A stretch of DNA of 7,003 nucleotides from Flavobacteriia bacterium (GTDB lineage: Bacteria > Bacteroidota > Bacteroidia > Flavobacteriales > Schleiferiaceae), in NCBI GenBank assembly GCA_949516455.1, contig CATILC010000153.1, positions 1 through 7,003 on the forward strand. Reading direction: 5' to 3'. The notes beneath the pieces are model-generated. The model made no database searches. It saw nothing but the letters and a program-made list of their open reading frames with translations, and was not told the DNA's origin. Shown here in pieces: positions 1-6,595 of this stretch; within the stretch, counting starts at the first letter, position 1, and every line of letters starts with the position of its first letter. The position numbers were made by a program, and so were the translations under genes.

Positions 1-441
1 CAGACCCAGGGCAACAGCGAGGTGGATGTGGAGGTGGCCCGCTGGGGCGACATCAATGAGCAGGACATATTGCTCTATTCGGTTCAGCCGGTCTGGTTTG
101 GACCCTACAAGCCCGAGCGCACCCAGAAGATCAATACTCCGACAGGTTCGCTAAATGGAGTTACGGCCCACCGTTTGGTTTGGACGGACTCGCTGATCAC
201 TTGGAAGAGTTGGGAGGACTATGCAGACGGGCCGAATGAGATCGGCAGCTGGTCGTTCGATCTGAACAATCCGCCACGGACCAAGGATGAAGGGGGTCAG
301 ACTTCGGATCCGATCATTATTCCCGCACCGGGTGCTACGACACATGCACGGATGAATCTGTGGTTGTTCAATGGAGCTGCACCGACCAACGGACAGCCCT
401 ATGAGGTGATCATCCGCCTGTTTTCCTACGAACCCTACTGA
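1..441 (+). CDS. GH16-like (concanavalin A-like) glucanase/lectin protein, C-terminal part
   Basis: This is the 3' end of a gene entering from the left edge; the frame is open from base 1 and ends at TGA 439-441, giving 146 visible residues. The reading starts QTQGNSEVDVEVARWGD. The EVDVE at bases 19-33 fits the GH16 active-site pattern E-x-D-x-E, in which the two Glu act as nucleophile and acid/base. The following RWG, the VQP strand, the ITWKSW strand and the end strand (MNLWLFNG ... EVIIRLFSY) match my recollection of secreted GH16-like proteins in Bacteroidota. A GTG at 22 is not a credible start because it would cut the active-site motif in two. The protein ends at the edge of the jelly-roll fold and has no type IX sorting tail, unlike its neighbour. 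The N-terminus, including any signal peptide, lies outside the window. Likely role, by inference: binding or cleaving a beta-glucan, in the periplasm or at the cell surface. A non-catalytic carbohydrate-binding role is the alternative. Confidence 0.65.
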   Translation, partial: QTQGNSEVDVEVARWGDINEQDILLYSVQPVWFGPYKPERTQKINTPTGSLNGVTAHRLVWTDSLITWKSWEDYADGPNEIGSWSFDLNNPPRTKDEGGQTSDPIIIPAPGATTHARMNLWLFNGAAPTNGQPYEVIIRLFSYEPY

Positions 442-524
442 TCGCAGAGGCAGCCTGAGATCATTTCACCTATCGATTTCACGGGGAAGAGACAGCCCAG
501 TGACCAATTCCAAATAAAGAACAC

Positions 525-2291
525 ATGAAAAAAGCACTAATCTTTATTGGACTGACGTACGCATCATTCCTGAATGCTCAGATCGGACAGCTACTCTGGC
601 AGGAAGATTTCAACGACCTCAACGGCTGGATCATAGAGACCGGCAATGGTTCTTGGGGCTGGGGCAACGGCGAGCTGGAATTCTATCAGGGCAGCAATGT
701 CTTCATTGACAGTGTCCCGGGCGAGGCAGGCAACAATGCGCTGCATATCGTCGCACGTCAGGAAAGCGGAGCAAATATCGTTGACCAATGGGGCAATCCG
801 CTGGATTACACCTCCGGTCGGATCAATTCCAAATCAGAGGTGTCCATGCAATTCGGCATGGTGGAAACCCGGGTGCGCATTCCCAATCTCGACCTGGGCG
901 GCTGGCCGGCCTTTTGGCTTCTGGGCACCAGCAATTATACCTGGCCCAGATGCGGCGAGCTGGACATGATGGAAATGGGTCATAAAAAGACCGTTCGCGA
1001 TCAGCACGATACGCACAATGGCGGAAGCGGGCAGAACAATTCCACGGTCAATCAGATGGTGGCTTCCAATGCCATGTTCTACGACGCAGGCTCCATCAAT
1101 ACCGGAAACCCATTGGGTGCAGCCAGCACAGCCTGGGATCCTCAGGATGTGAATTTCCGGCCATACTACGATCAGACCAATGGCCTTGTGGACCGATTCC
1201 TGATCTACCGCATGTATTGGGACCCCAACACCATCCGTTTCACGGTCATCGACAATGGGGTGGAGCACGATCTGTATGAAAACGAATTCGTCATCGACAG
1301 CCTCTCTCGCGAGTTTCATCAGCCCTTTTACTTCGTTATGAATATGGCGATCGGTGGCGCCTTTACCGATGCCTTTAACCTGGGAGATCCCACCTCAGGT
1401 CAGCCCGTAAGCATGAACCTGCCCGCAGAAATGCTGGTGGACTATATCAAGGTCTACGAGTGGAACGGCCACGGTAATATTCATTTGGGTCCACCGACTG
1501 GCCAGACAGGAACCTACGGACTCTTCACTGACAATACACCTTACGACAACACCATGCTGATGGACAGCACTGGCCACATCTATGTGTGGGAGGGCACATT
1601 GGCAGCGGGAAGCGAGGCGCCCTACGAGGGCCCCAACGGGATCTCCTGGACAAGCACAGGGGCTGGATGGTTCGGTGCGGGCATTATGAGTGTGCAGCCA
1701 CTGAATCTCTCCGCCTATGAGCAGGGCAATCTTCATTTCAGTGTCAAGATCCCCGCGAATGTGGACTTCCAGGTCGGCATCATGGATGCATGGGGCAATC
1801 AGTCATGGGTGGAATTTCCAGCGAATCAGACCAAGTACGGTTTGCAAAGGGACGGACAATGGGGACAAGCCACGATCCCTGCGTCAGATATCCGCGGAAC
1901 CCTGATCGATCTGCGCATGCTCTCTTATCCCTTCGCTGTTCTGGAGGTGAACGGTGCCTCTGCCAGTATAGCGCTGGACGACATCTATTGGTCGGGTGGA
2001 TCGATGAACATAGCCGACAGGCAAGAAGCGGGATTGCGTTCTTTGGAGGCCTTTCCAAACCCTTCAGCCGGCGAGTTCACTCTGCGTTGGACCCAACAAG
2101 TGGCCAGCAGCGTGCAATGGGAGGTAAGGAACAGTGCAGGTGCCTTGGTCATGCTCGAGCAAAAAGACCTCGTTCCAAGCGGGGAGCGGGAGATGACACT
2201 GGATGCCTCAAATTGGGCGGAAGGCGTCTATTTCGTCACCAGAACAGACCGTGGTTCCCAAGAGACATTGCGCTTGGTGCTGACCAAATAA
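525..2291 (+). CDS. Secreted GH16 beta-glucanase (laminarinase-like) with ExoP-like module and T9SS sorting domain
   Basis: Predicted extracellular endo-beta-glucanase of 588 residues. Residues 1-18 form a Sec signal peptide (MKKALIFIGL..., likely cleavage LNA|Q). The GH16 catalytic jelly roll covers about 24-313: WPAFWLLG at 127-134, active-site ELDMME at 145-150 (Glu145 nucleophile, Asp147, Glu150 acid/base, with the extra residue typical of laminarinase-type GH16), MNMAIGG at 272-278, and the closing strand DYIKVYE at 306-312. Residues about 332-490 form a second beta-sandwich (YGLFTDNTPYDN ... IALDDIYW) resembling the ExoP galactose-binding-like domain found after GH16 domains in Bacteroidota. 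Residues about 505-588 are a type A C-terminal sorting domain (PNPSAGEFTL ... GVYFV), which sends the protein through the type IX system to the surface or medium. The ATG at 525 is chosen because the signal peptide follows directly; no Shine-Dalgarno is present. It lies 83 bases after the GH16-like gene with no terminator between, so the two may be co-transcribed. Laminarin is the most likely substrate; mixed-linkage glucan is possible. Confidence 0.93.
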   Translation: MKKALIFIGLTYASFLNAQIGQLLWQEDFNDLNGWIIETGNGSWGWGNGELEFYQGSNVFIDSVPGEAGNNALHIVARQESGANIVDQWGNPLDYTSGRINSKSEVSMQFGMVETRVRIPNLDLGGWPAFWLLGTSNYTWPRCGELDMMEMGHKKTVRDQHDTHNGGSGQNNSTVNQMVASNAMFYDAGSINTGNPLGAASTAWDPQDVNFRPYYDQTNGLVDRFLIYRMYWDPNTIRFTVIDNGVEHDLYENEFVIDSLSREFHQPFYFVMNMAIGGAFTDAFNLGDPTSGQPVSMNLPAEMLVDYIKVYEWNGHGNIHLGPPTGQTGTYGLFTDNTPYDNTMLMDSTGHIYVWEGTLAAGSEAPYEGPNGISWTSTGAGWFGAGIMSVQPLNLSAYEQGNLHFSVKIPANVDFQVGIMDAWGNQSWVEFPANQTKYGLQRDGQWGQATIPASDIRGTLIDLRMLSYPFAVLEVNGASASIALDDIYWSGGSMNIADRQEAGLRSLEAFPNPSAGEFTLRWTQQVASSVQWEVRNSAGALVMLEQKDLVPSGEREMTLDASNWAEGVYFVTRTDRGSQETLRLVLTK

Positions 2292-2362
2292 GCTTGATTG
2301 TCAGTGGATGAGCATTGGATAATTCCCTTTGGCCCATAAGGCGATTCCGATGGTCATTTAGC

Positions 2363-2370
2363 TAAATTCG
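2363..2370 (+). promoter_or_regulatory. Possible -7 box upstream of the PurF-like gene
   Basis: TAAATTCG lies 22 bases before the ATG at 2393 and differs at one position from the Bacteroidota -7 consensus TAnnTTTG. No TTG at the expected distance upstream was found; the nearest TTTGG, at 2328-2332, is about 30 bases away, which is too far. The call is weak, but this 101-base gap after the glucanase gene is where a promoter for the PurF-like gene would be expected. No terminator hairpin for the glucanase gene is visible in the gap. Confidence 0.25.
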
Positions 2371-2392
2371 TGGCTCAACCAAGCAGCCCCCG

Positions 2393-4294
2393 ATGAGCGA
2401 ACAGATCAAGCACGAGTGTGGAGTGGCTATGGTCCGCCTGCTTAAACCCCTCAGCTTTTATCAGGAGAAATACGGCAGTTCCTTCTACGGATTGAACAAG
2501 ATGTATCTGCTGATGGAAAAGCAGCACAACCGGGGACAGGACGGGGCTGGTCTGGCCAATATCAAGTTGGATGTTTCGCCGGGAAGTCGCTATATCTCGC
2601 GTTACCGATCCAATGCCCCGCAGCCCATCAAGGACCTCTTCGAGCGGATCAACGAGCGGATGAGCAAGTTGCTGAGTGCTCCAGATGCCCGATCAGACGA
2701 TGCGAATTGGCTCAAAGATCATGTCCCGTTCATAGGCGAGCTGTATCTCGGTCATCTGCGATACGGTACTTACGGAGGGAATGCCATTGAGGCCTGCCAT
2801 CCCTTTCTGCGGCAGAACAACTGGAAGAGCCGGAATCTGGTGCTGGCCGGAAATTTCAATATGACCAATGTCGATGAGCTTTTCCATCATTTGGTGAACC
2901 TTGGGCAGCATCCAAAGGAGCGGGCGGATACGGTCACCATACTTGAGCGGATCGGGCATTTCCTGGACGAAGAGAACGAAGATGTCTACAGAAGACTGAA
3001 GAGCAAGGGACTCAAAAAGCAGGACATCAGCGAACACATAGCTGAGACGCTGAATGTCGGTCGCATACTGAAGCGTTCGGCCAAAAAATGGGACGGTGGT
3101 TATACGATGGCCGGAATGTTCGGTCACGGGGATGCATTCGTGCTCCGCGACCCTGTCGGCATACGTCCAGCCTATTGGTTCGCCAACGACGAGGTGGTGG
3201 CGGTAGCATCTGAACGCCCTGTGCTGCAGACGGCATTCGATGTGCCAATCGAAGAGGTTCGTGAGGTTCAGCCCGGGTACGCGCTGATCATTCGCAAAAA
3301 TGGAGAAGTGAACGAACAGATGATCCGTGAACCCAAGGAAAAGAGATCCTGCTCCTTCGAGCGCATTTATTTCTCCAGAGGGAACGATCCGGACATTTAC
3401 AGCGAAAGGCTTCAGCTGGGCCACCAGTTGGTGCCCAGAGTACTTGAGTCCGTTGGGCATGACATTGAACACACAGTGTTTTCATTCATACCGAATACGG
3501 CGGAAGTGGCCTACTACGGCATGGTCAAAGGCGTGGAAGATCATTTGGATCAGTGGCGCAAAGAGAAGATCCTCGAAATGAAGGACCGGCTGGACACGGA
3601 CCGACTCGATCAGCTCATGGCCTTGCGGCCCCGCGCAGAAAAGGTCGCATGGAAGGACATCAAGTTGAGAACCTTCATCTCCGATGCGAACAGCCGGGAC
3701 GAACTGGCCTCCCATGTCTACGACACCACCTATGGTGTGGTCTCATCTGAAGACAATCTGGTGGTTCTGGACGACAGCATCGTCCGCGGTACGACCTTGC
3801 GAAAGAGCATCCTGAAGATCCTCGGCCGACTGCGTCCAAAGAAGATCATCGTTGTTTCCTCCGCCCCTCAGATCCGTTACCCGGATTGCTACGGGATCGA
3901 TATGGCACGTATTGGAAGCTTCATCAGTTTCCGTGCAGCTGAGGCATTGCACCGAGACCGGGGCAGTTATGAATCGGTCTTTCAGGAAGTGTACCAGGCG
4001 GCCAAAAAGGTGGTCAATAGCCAGAGGGTTCCTCTGGTGAATCACGTTCAGCGAATCTATGAGGGCTTCTCTCAGGAAGAGATCTCGGCAAAATCAGCTG
4101 AGTTGCTGTGCCCGGAGGGAATGGATACGCCTGTAGAGATCATCTATCAGACAGTGGATGGATTGCACGAGGCCTGCAGTGGCCATTTGGGCGATTGGTA
4201 CTTCACTGGAAATTACCCCACGCCGGGCGGCATTCGGATGGTGAACAAGGCTTTTGTCTACCATATGGAAGGCAATCCGAACAGAGCGTACTAG
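2393..4294 (+). CDS. Amidophosphoribosyltransferase-type (PurF-like) glutamine amidotransferase, long Bacteroidota form
   Basis: 633 residues, against roughly 470-510 for classical PurF, which makes 5-phosphoribosylamine from PRPP and glutamine in purine synthesis. The N-terminal class II glutamine amidotransferase domain (about 9-310) has Cys9 in ECGVA, preceded by eight residues (MSEQIKHE) that could be a cleaved propeptide. It also has NRGQDGAG at 46-53, HLRYGTYGG at 121-129, and AGNFNMTN at 152-159 where PurF has the oxyanion segment HNGNLTN. IYFSRG at 325-330 begins the phosphoribosyltransferase half; RTFIS at 426-430 matches the PRPP flexible-loop start, and VVLDDSIVRGTT at 457-468 is the PRPP-binding motif. 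Extra length lies around 190-230 and 381-425 and at the C-terminus. Only some of the Fe-S cluster cysteines of Bacillus-type PurF have counterparts. My recollection is that many Bacteroidota carry this long form beside a classical purF, so its exact substrate is uncertain and I give no symbol. The adenosyltransferase gene starts 31 bases downstream. The fold and PRPP binding are secure; a role in purine synthesis is inference. Confidence 0.88.
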   Translation: MSEQIKHECGVAMVRLLKPLSFYQEKYGSSFYGLNKMYLLMEKQHNRGQDGAGLANIKLDVSPGSRYISRYRSNAPQPIKDLFERINERMSKLLSAPDARSDDANWLKDHVPFIGELYLGHLRYGTYGGNAIEACHPFLRQNNWKSRNLVLAGNFNMTNVDELFHHLVNLGQHPKERADTVTILERIGHFLDEENEDVYRRLKSKGLKKQDISEHIAETLNVGRILKRSAKKWDGGYTMAGMFGHGDAFVLRDPVGIRPAYWFANDEVVAVASERPVLQTAFDVPIEEVREVQPGYALIIRKNGEVNEQMIREPKEKRSCSFERIYFSRGNDPDIYSERLQLGHQLVPRVLESVGHDIEHTVFSFIPNTAEVAYYGMVKGVEDHLDQWRKEKILEMKDRLDTDRLDQLMALRPRAEKVAWKDIKLRTFISDANSRDELASHVYDTTYGVVSSEDNLVVLDDSIVRGTTLRKSILKILGRLRPKKIIVVSSAPQIRYPDCYGIDMARIGSFISFRAAEALHRDRGSYESVFQEVYQAAKKVVNSQRVPLVNHVQRIYEGFSQEEISAKSAELLCPEGMDTPVEIIYQTVDGLHEACSGHLGDWYFTGNYPTPGGIRMVNKAFVYHMEGNPNRAY

Positions 4295-4325
4295 TGTGGT
4301 GTTAACCTGATCTAATACGTGTGAG

Positions 4326-4868
4326 ATGAAGATCTACACAAAGACAGGCGATAAGGGAGAGACCTCTCTGCTTGGAGGAAGCCGGGTGGCCAAGGACCAT
4401 TTGCGCATCGAAGCCTACGGCACGGTGGATGAACTCAATGCGTGGGTGGGACATATCCGCTCCCTGAAGAGTTCAGTGGTGGAAGACAGCTTTCTGGTGC
4501 AGATCCAGAGCAATCTGTTTGCTATTGGCTCAGCACTTGCAGCAGAGAAAAAAGATCTTTCCTTCCCCCTCCCAGAACTGCCAGAAGAATCGGTGGAACA
4601 ACTCGAGCAGTCGATCGATCGGATGAATGAGAAGCTGCCGGAACTGCGGAATTTTGTCCTGCCGGGAGGCGAAGAGCCTGTCTCCCGTGCCCACCTGGCC
4701 CGTACGGTCTGCCGTCGGGCGGAGCGTCGGTTGGCTGCCCTGAGCATGGAGGACGAGCGCGCGGAAGCCGCTCTGGTCTATTTGAACCGATTATCGGATT
4801 ACTTCTTTGTGCTTTCCCGCTATATGTCCGAGCAACTTGGTCACGAGGAAACCAAGTGGAATCCCTGA
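4326..4868 (+). CDS. PduO-type cob(I)yrinic acid a,c-diamide adenosyltransferase
   Basis: 180 residues, a usual length for the PduO/MMAB family. The enzyme transfers the 5'-deoxyadenosyl group of ATP to cob(I)alamin in the cytoplasm, making adenosylcobalamin. The N-terminal ATP-binding motif YTKTGDKGETSLLGG spans residues 4-18. YGTVDELNA at 31-39 carries the conserved Asp35 and Asn38. SRAHLARTVCRRAERR at 120-135 is the arginine-rich signature helix, with Arg121, Arg126, Arg130 and Arg131. YLNRLSDYFF at 152-161 completes the family pattern. The fold is a trimeric five-helix bundle in known members. The ATG at 4326 is chosen because MKIYTKTGDKG is the normal family N-terminus. The gene follows the PurF-like gene by 31 bases without a terminator, so read-through is likely. 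No B12 synthesis gene or B12-dependent enzyme is visible here; methylmalonyl-CoA mutase elsewhere in the genome is the usual customer (inference). Common symbols for this family include pduO, mmaB and yvqK; none is assigned. Confidence 0.95.
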   Translation: MKIYTKTGDKGETSLLGGSRVAKDHLRIEAYGTVDELNAWVGHIRSLKSSVVEDSFLVQIQSNLFAIGSALAAEKKDLSFPLPELPEESVEQLEQSIDRMNEKLPELRNFVLPGGEEPVSRAHLARTVCRRAERRLAALSMEDERAEAALVYLNRLSDYFFVLSRYMSEQLGHEETKWNP

Positions 4869-4890
4869 TAATCAGCATATTAAAAGAATT

Positions 4891-4919
4891 TTGCAGGCAA
4901 GTGGAAAAAATTACATTTG
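4891..4919 (+). promoter_or_regulatory. Bacteroidota-type promoter of the DUF2795 gene
   Basis: TTG at 4891-4893 (within TTTTG) and TACATTTG at 4912-4919 fit the Bacteroidota -33 (TTG) and -7 (TAnnTTTG) elements, with an 18-base spacer. A transcript would start near 4925-4928 and carry a short leader of about 15 bases before the ATG at 4942. It is the clearest promoter in the window and sits in the 73-base gap after the adenosyltransferase gene. Confidence 0.75.
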
Positions 4920-4940
4920 CACAATCTAAAACAGGCAAGT
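4894..4940 (+). repeat. Exact 9-base direct repeat CAGGCAAGT around the DUF2795 promoter
   Basis: CAGGCAAGT occurs at 4894-4902 and again at 4932-4940, 38 bases apart start to start. The first copy lies in the spacer between the -33 and -7 elements; the second ends one base before the ATG at 4942. This spacing could suit a DNA-binding regulator or an RNA-level control site, but no regulator is known and a chance match cannot be excluded. Confidence 0.5.
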
Positions 4941-4941
4941 C

Positions 4942-5166
4942 ATGTACTGGACCCTTGAATTAGCTTCTTATCTGAGCGACGCGCCCTGGCCGGCGACCCG
5001 CGATGAGTTGGTGGATTATGCGATTCGTACTGGTGCCCCTTTGGAAGTGGTAGAAAATCTCCAGGCGATCGAAGACGACGATGGAAGCGCCTATGAAAAC
5101 ATCGAAGAGATCTGGCCGGATTATCCAAGCGAAGAAGATTTCCTCTGGAACGAAGACGAATACTGA
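4942..5166 (+). CDS. Small acidic DUF2795 family protein
   Basis: 74 residues, MYWTLELASYLSDAPWPATR at the N-terminus. The LASYLSDAPWPATRDELVDYA pattern and the phrase GAPLEVVENLQ match the DUF2795 family, which I recall as strongly conserved in Bacteroidota at nearly this length. The function is unknown. It is very acidic: 21 Asp/Glu against two Arg and no Lys, with the acid residues gathered in the second half (IEDDDG, PSEEDFLWNEDEY). It has no signal peptide, membrane segment or cysteine, so a soluble cytoplasmic protein is expected. The ATG is supported by the family N-terminus and by the short leader from the promoter at 4891-4919. With that promoter and the terminator directly after the stop, it looks like a separately and probably strongly expressed transcript, although read-through from the adenosyltransferase gene is possible. 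A role in binding a basic partner or nucleic-acid-binding protein is speculation only. Confidence 0.9.
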   Translation: MYWTLELASYLSDAPWPATRDELVDYAIRTGAPLEVVENLQAIEDDDGSAYENIEEIWPDYPSEEDFLWNEDEY

Positions 5167-5174
5167 ACGACAAG

Positions 5175-5198
5175 AACCCGCTTCGAGCGGGTTTTTTT
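5175..5198 (+). terminator. Intrinsic terminator after the DUF2795 gene
   Basis: The inverted repeat AACCCGCT (5175-5182) / AGCGGGTT (5186-5193), with a TCG loop (or a 7-bp stem with loop TTCGA), is followed by a run of seven T (5192-5198). It begins nine bases after the stop codon at 5164-5166. On the opposite strand the same stem is followed only by TTCTTG, so termination there would be weaker. Confidence 0.92.
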
Positions 5199-6582
5199 AT
5201 GGCCGATAGTAAAGACGGGCACGGCTCTGCCCAATTTTGATCTCTGTGACGGCTGCCGGAATCAGGGTATCGCTCCGGACCACCCATCGCTCTTCACAGG
5301 GAAGGTTCACACACCAAACAGAGTCTGCCTGAACGACCTCTTCCCAATTCCAAATATCCCGCACGGCCCAAGGCTCTGGGTGCGACACCTTCAGATTTGG
5401 ATCGAATACCTGCAGGAGGTACAGGCTCCAATAATCGGCCAGCACATGGCCATCGATCACTTCGGCGATCTCTGTTATTTCTGCCCGGCTCGGACGGTCT
5501 GGGGTGAAGCGAAATCCTTCTACAGCGTAGTGGGTCGAATCCCAACCCGCCCAGAGAACAGCGCTCAGCCAGAGCAAGCGAAGAATGCGGACCAGACGCC
5601 CTTTATTCAGAAGTGTAGCGAGTAAGATGAGGACCAGTGGCAAGGCCCAATAGCGAATACCGGAATCGTTCAGGAAAACCCACTCCGACCAGATGGTGAA
5701 CAACAAGGCCATCAGGCCAAAGCCCAATGTGAGTTTGGAGAGTGCTGTCTTCTTCCCAATGATCCAGCTCAGGCCCGTCAACAGGAACAACAGACCCATG
5801 GCCCAAGGACCCAGTGTTCCCATGTTCCAGTAGTAGCGAAAGACGTTAATGCATCCATCCAGATTGGCACGCGTTTCTGCAGCGTCGGCAAAAGACAGAA
5901 AGGAGGATCCGCTTCCGGGGAGCTTCATCTTGATCAAAAAGAGCCCGCCCATGCCCAGCAGCATGGCCCCTGAAGACCAGAGCCAGATCTTGACATCCCG
6001 CAAACGCTGACCAAACCACAGGGCAGCAGCGATGAGTGGCAGAAAAAGAAGGCTGAGTTCAGATGTCCAGACGCTCAAAAGGCAAAGAGCGACGAGCGCG
6101 AGACCCTTCCTCACCGACCATTCTCTGCCCGGGCGCATCAGCCAAAGGATGCAGGTCCAAAGGAAGAGTTGAGTGGTGTATGGATGCCCGATCATACCGA
6201 GGGTGTACAGGGTCCATGGTGGGAAGAGCAGCAGCGCACCCATGATCCATCCCGTGCTGCGGCTACCGCTGAGCCGTGCAACCAAAAAGGCTGTGGTGCA
6301 TTGGATCAGGACATTGACAATGGTCATGGCGTACAATGCCGGAACGCCGATCAATACCAACAGATGCGCCAGGAGCGGCAGGAGGCTTCCCAAGCGATTC
6401 TGGCCGTAGAAGTAGAGTGCATCGGGGAAGTGCGGATCCCGTGCGATCAGGATCCAGATGGATTGATCCGAATCGATCATAGGTCCGTAAAGCGTCTGGA
6501 AAAACCGAACACTACCAGCCGCGATCAGCAGCAGGACCGAAAAAAAGAAGAAATTCCTCTGCAGACCGGTTCGGGCGATCAC
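5197..6582 (-). CDS. Polytopic membrane protein, GT-C glycosyltransferase-like, function unknown
   Basis: 461 residues beginning with GTG (reverse complement of CAC 6580-6582); no in-frame ATG is closer to the upstream gene, and the first membrane segment follows at once. About 10-12 hydrophobic segments are visible, roughly at residues 9-25, 65-80, 83-103, 111-128, 136-149, 158-173, 175-191, 198-217, 256-275, 284-304, 311-325 and 331-346. A C-terminal soluble part of about 115 residues follows. After the first segment comes a loop with acidic residues (MIDSDQS, Asp37 and Asp39) and then FYGQNRLGSLLP. Late in the bundle is DSGIRYWALPL (306-316). This layout, with acidic residues after helix 1 and an RY-x-x-P stretch before a late helix, resembles GT-C lipid-linked sugar transferases, but no family signature is decisive. 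It starts 13 bases after the CoA-transferase gene, so the two are probably one transcript. It ends at TAA 5197-5199, convergent with the DUF2795 gene. Cell-envelope glycan assembly is a guess. Confidence 0.8.
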   Translation of the reverse strand: MIARTGLQRNFFFFSVLLLIAAGSVRFFQTLYGPMIDSDQSIWILIARDPHFPDALYFYGQNRLGSLLPLLAHLLVLIGVPALYAMTIVNVLIQCTTAFLVARLSGSRSTGWIMGALLLFPPWTLYTLGMIGHPYTTQLFLWTCILWLMRPGREWSVRKGLALVALCLLSVWTSELSLLFLPLIAAALWFGQRLRDVKIWLWSSGAMLLGMGGLFLIKMKLPGSGSSFLSFADAAETRANLDGCINVFRYYWNMGTLGPWAMGLLFLLTGLSWIIGKKTALSKLTLGFGLMALLFTIWSEWVFLNDSGIRYWALPLVLILLATLLNKGRLVRILRLLWLSAVLWAGWDSTHYAVEGFRFTPDRPSRAEITEIAEVIDGHVLADYWSLYLLQVFDPNLKVSHPEPWAVRDIWNWEEVVQADSVWCVNLPCEERWVVRSDTLIPAAVTEIKIGQSRARLYYRP

Positions 6583-6595
6583 TTCAAAGCTGCGT

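Noticed and set aside
22..441. A complete gene starting at GTG 22
   Set aside because: The frame is open to base 1 and the GTG lies inside the EVDVE active-site motif, so the gene begins outside the window.
834..1319. A 161-codon minus-strand open frame inside the glucanase gene
   Set aside because: It is antisense to the GH16 catalytic domain and has no recognisable motif.
2017..2025. A third copy of the promoter repeat (ACAGGCAAG)
   Set aside because: It lies inside the glucanase coding region, lacks the final T and has no promoter nearby; a chance match.
2328..2370. TTTGG plus TAAATTCG as a full promoter for the PurF-like gene
   Set aside because: The two elements are about 30 bases apart, whereas the Bacteroidota spacer is near 17-23 bases; only the -7-like box is listed, at low confidence.
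2693..3472. A 259-codon open frame on the minus strand inside the PurF-like gene
   Set aside because: It is fully antisense to a gene with clear motifs, and its translation shows no recognisable domain; long shadow frames are common in DNA of this GC content.
4869..4893. AAAAGAATTTT after the adenosyltransferase gene as a terminator
   Set aside because: The AT-only pairing is too short and weak to form a terminator hairpin.
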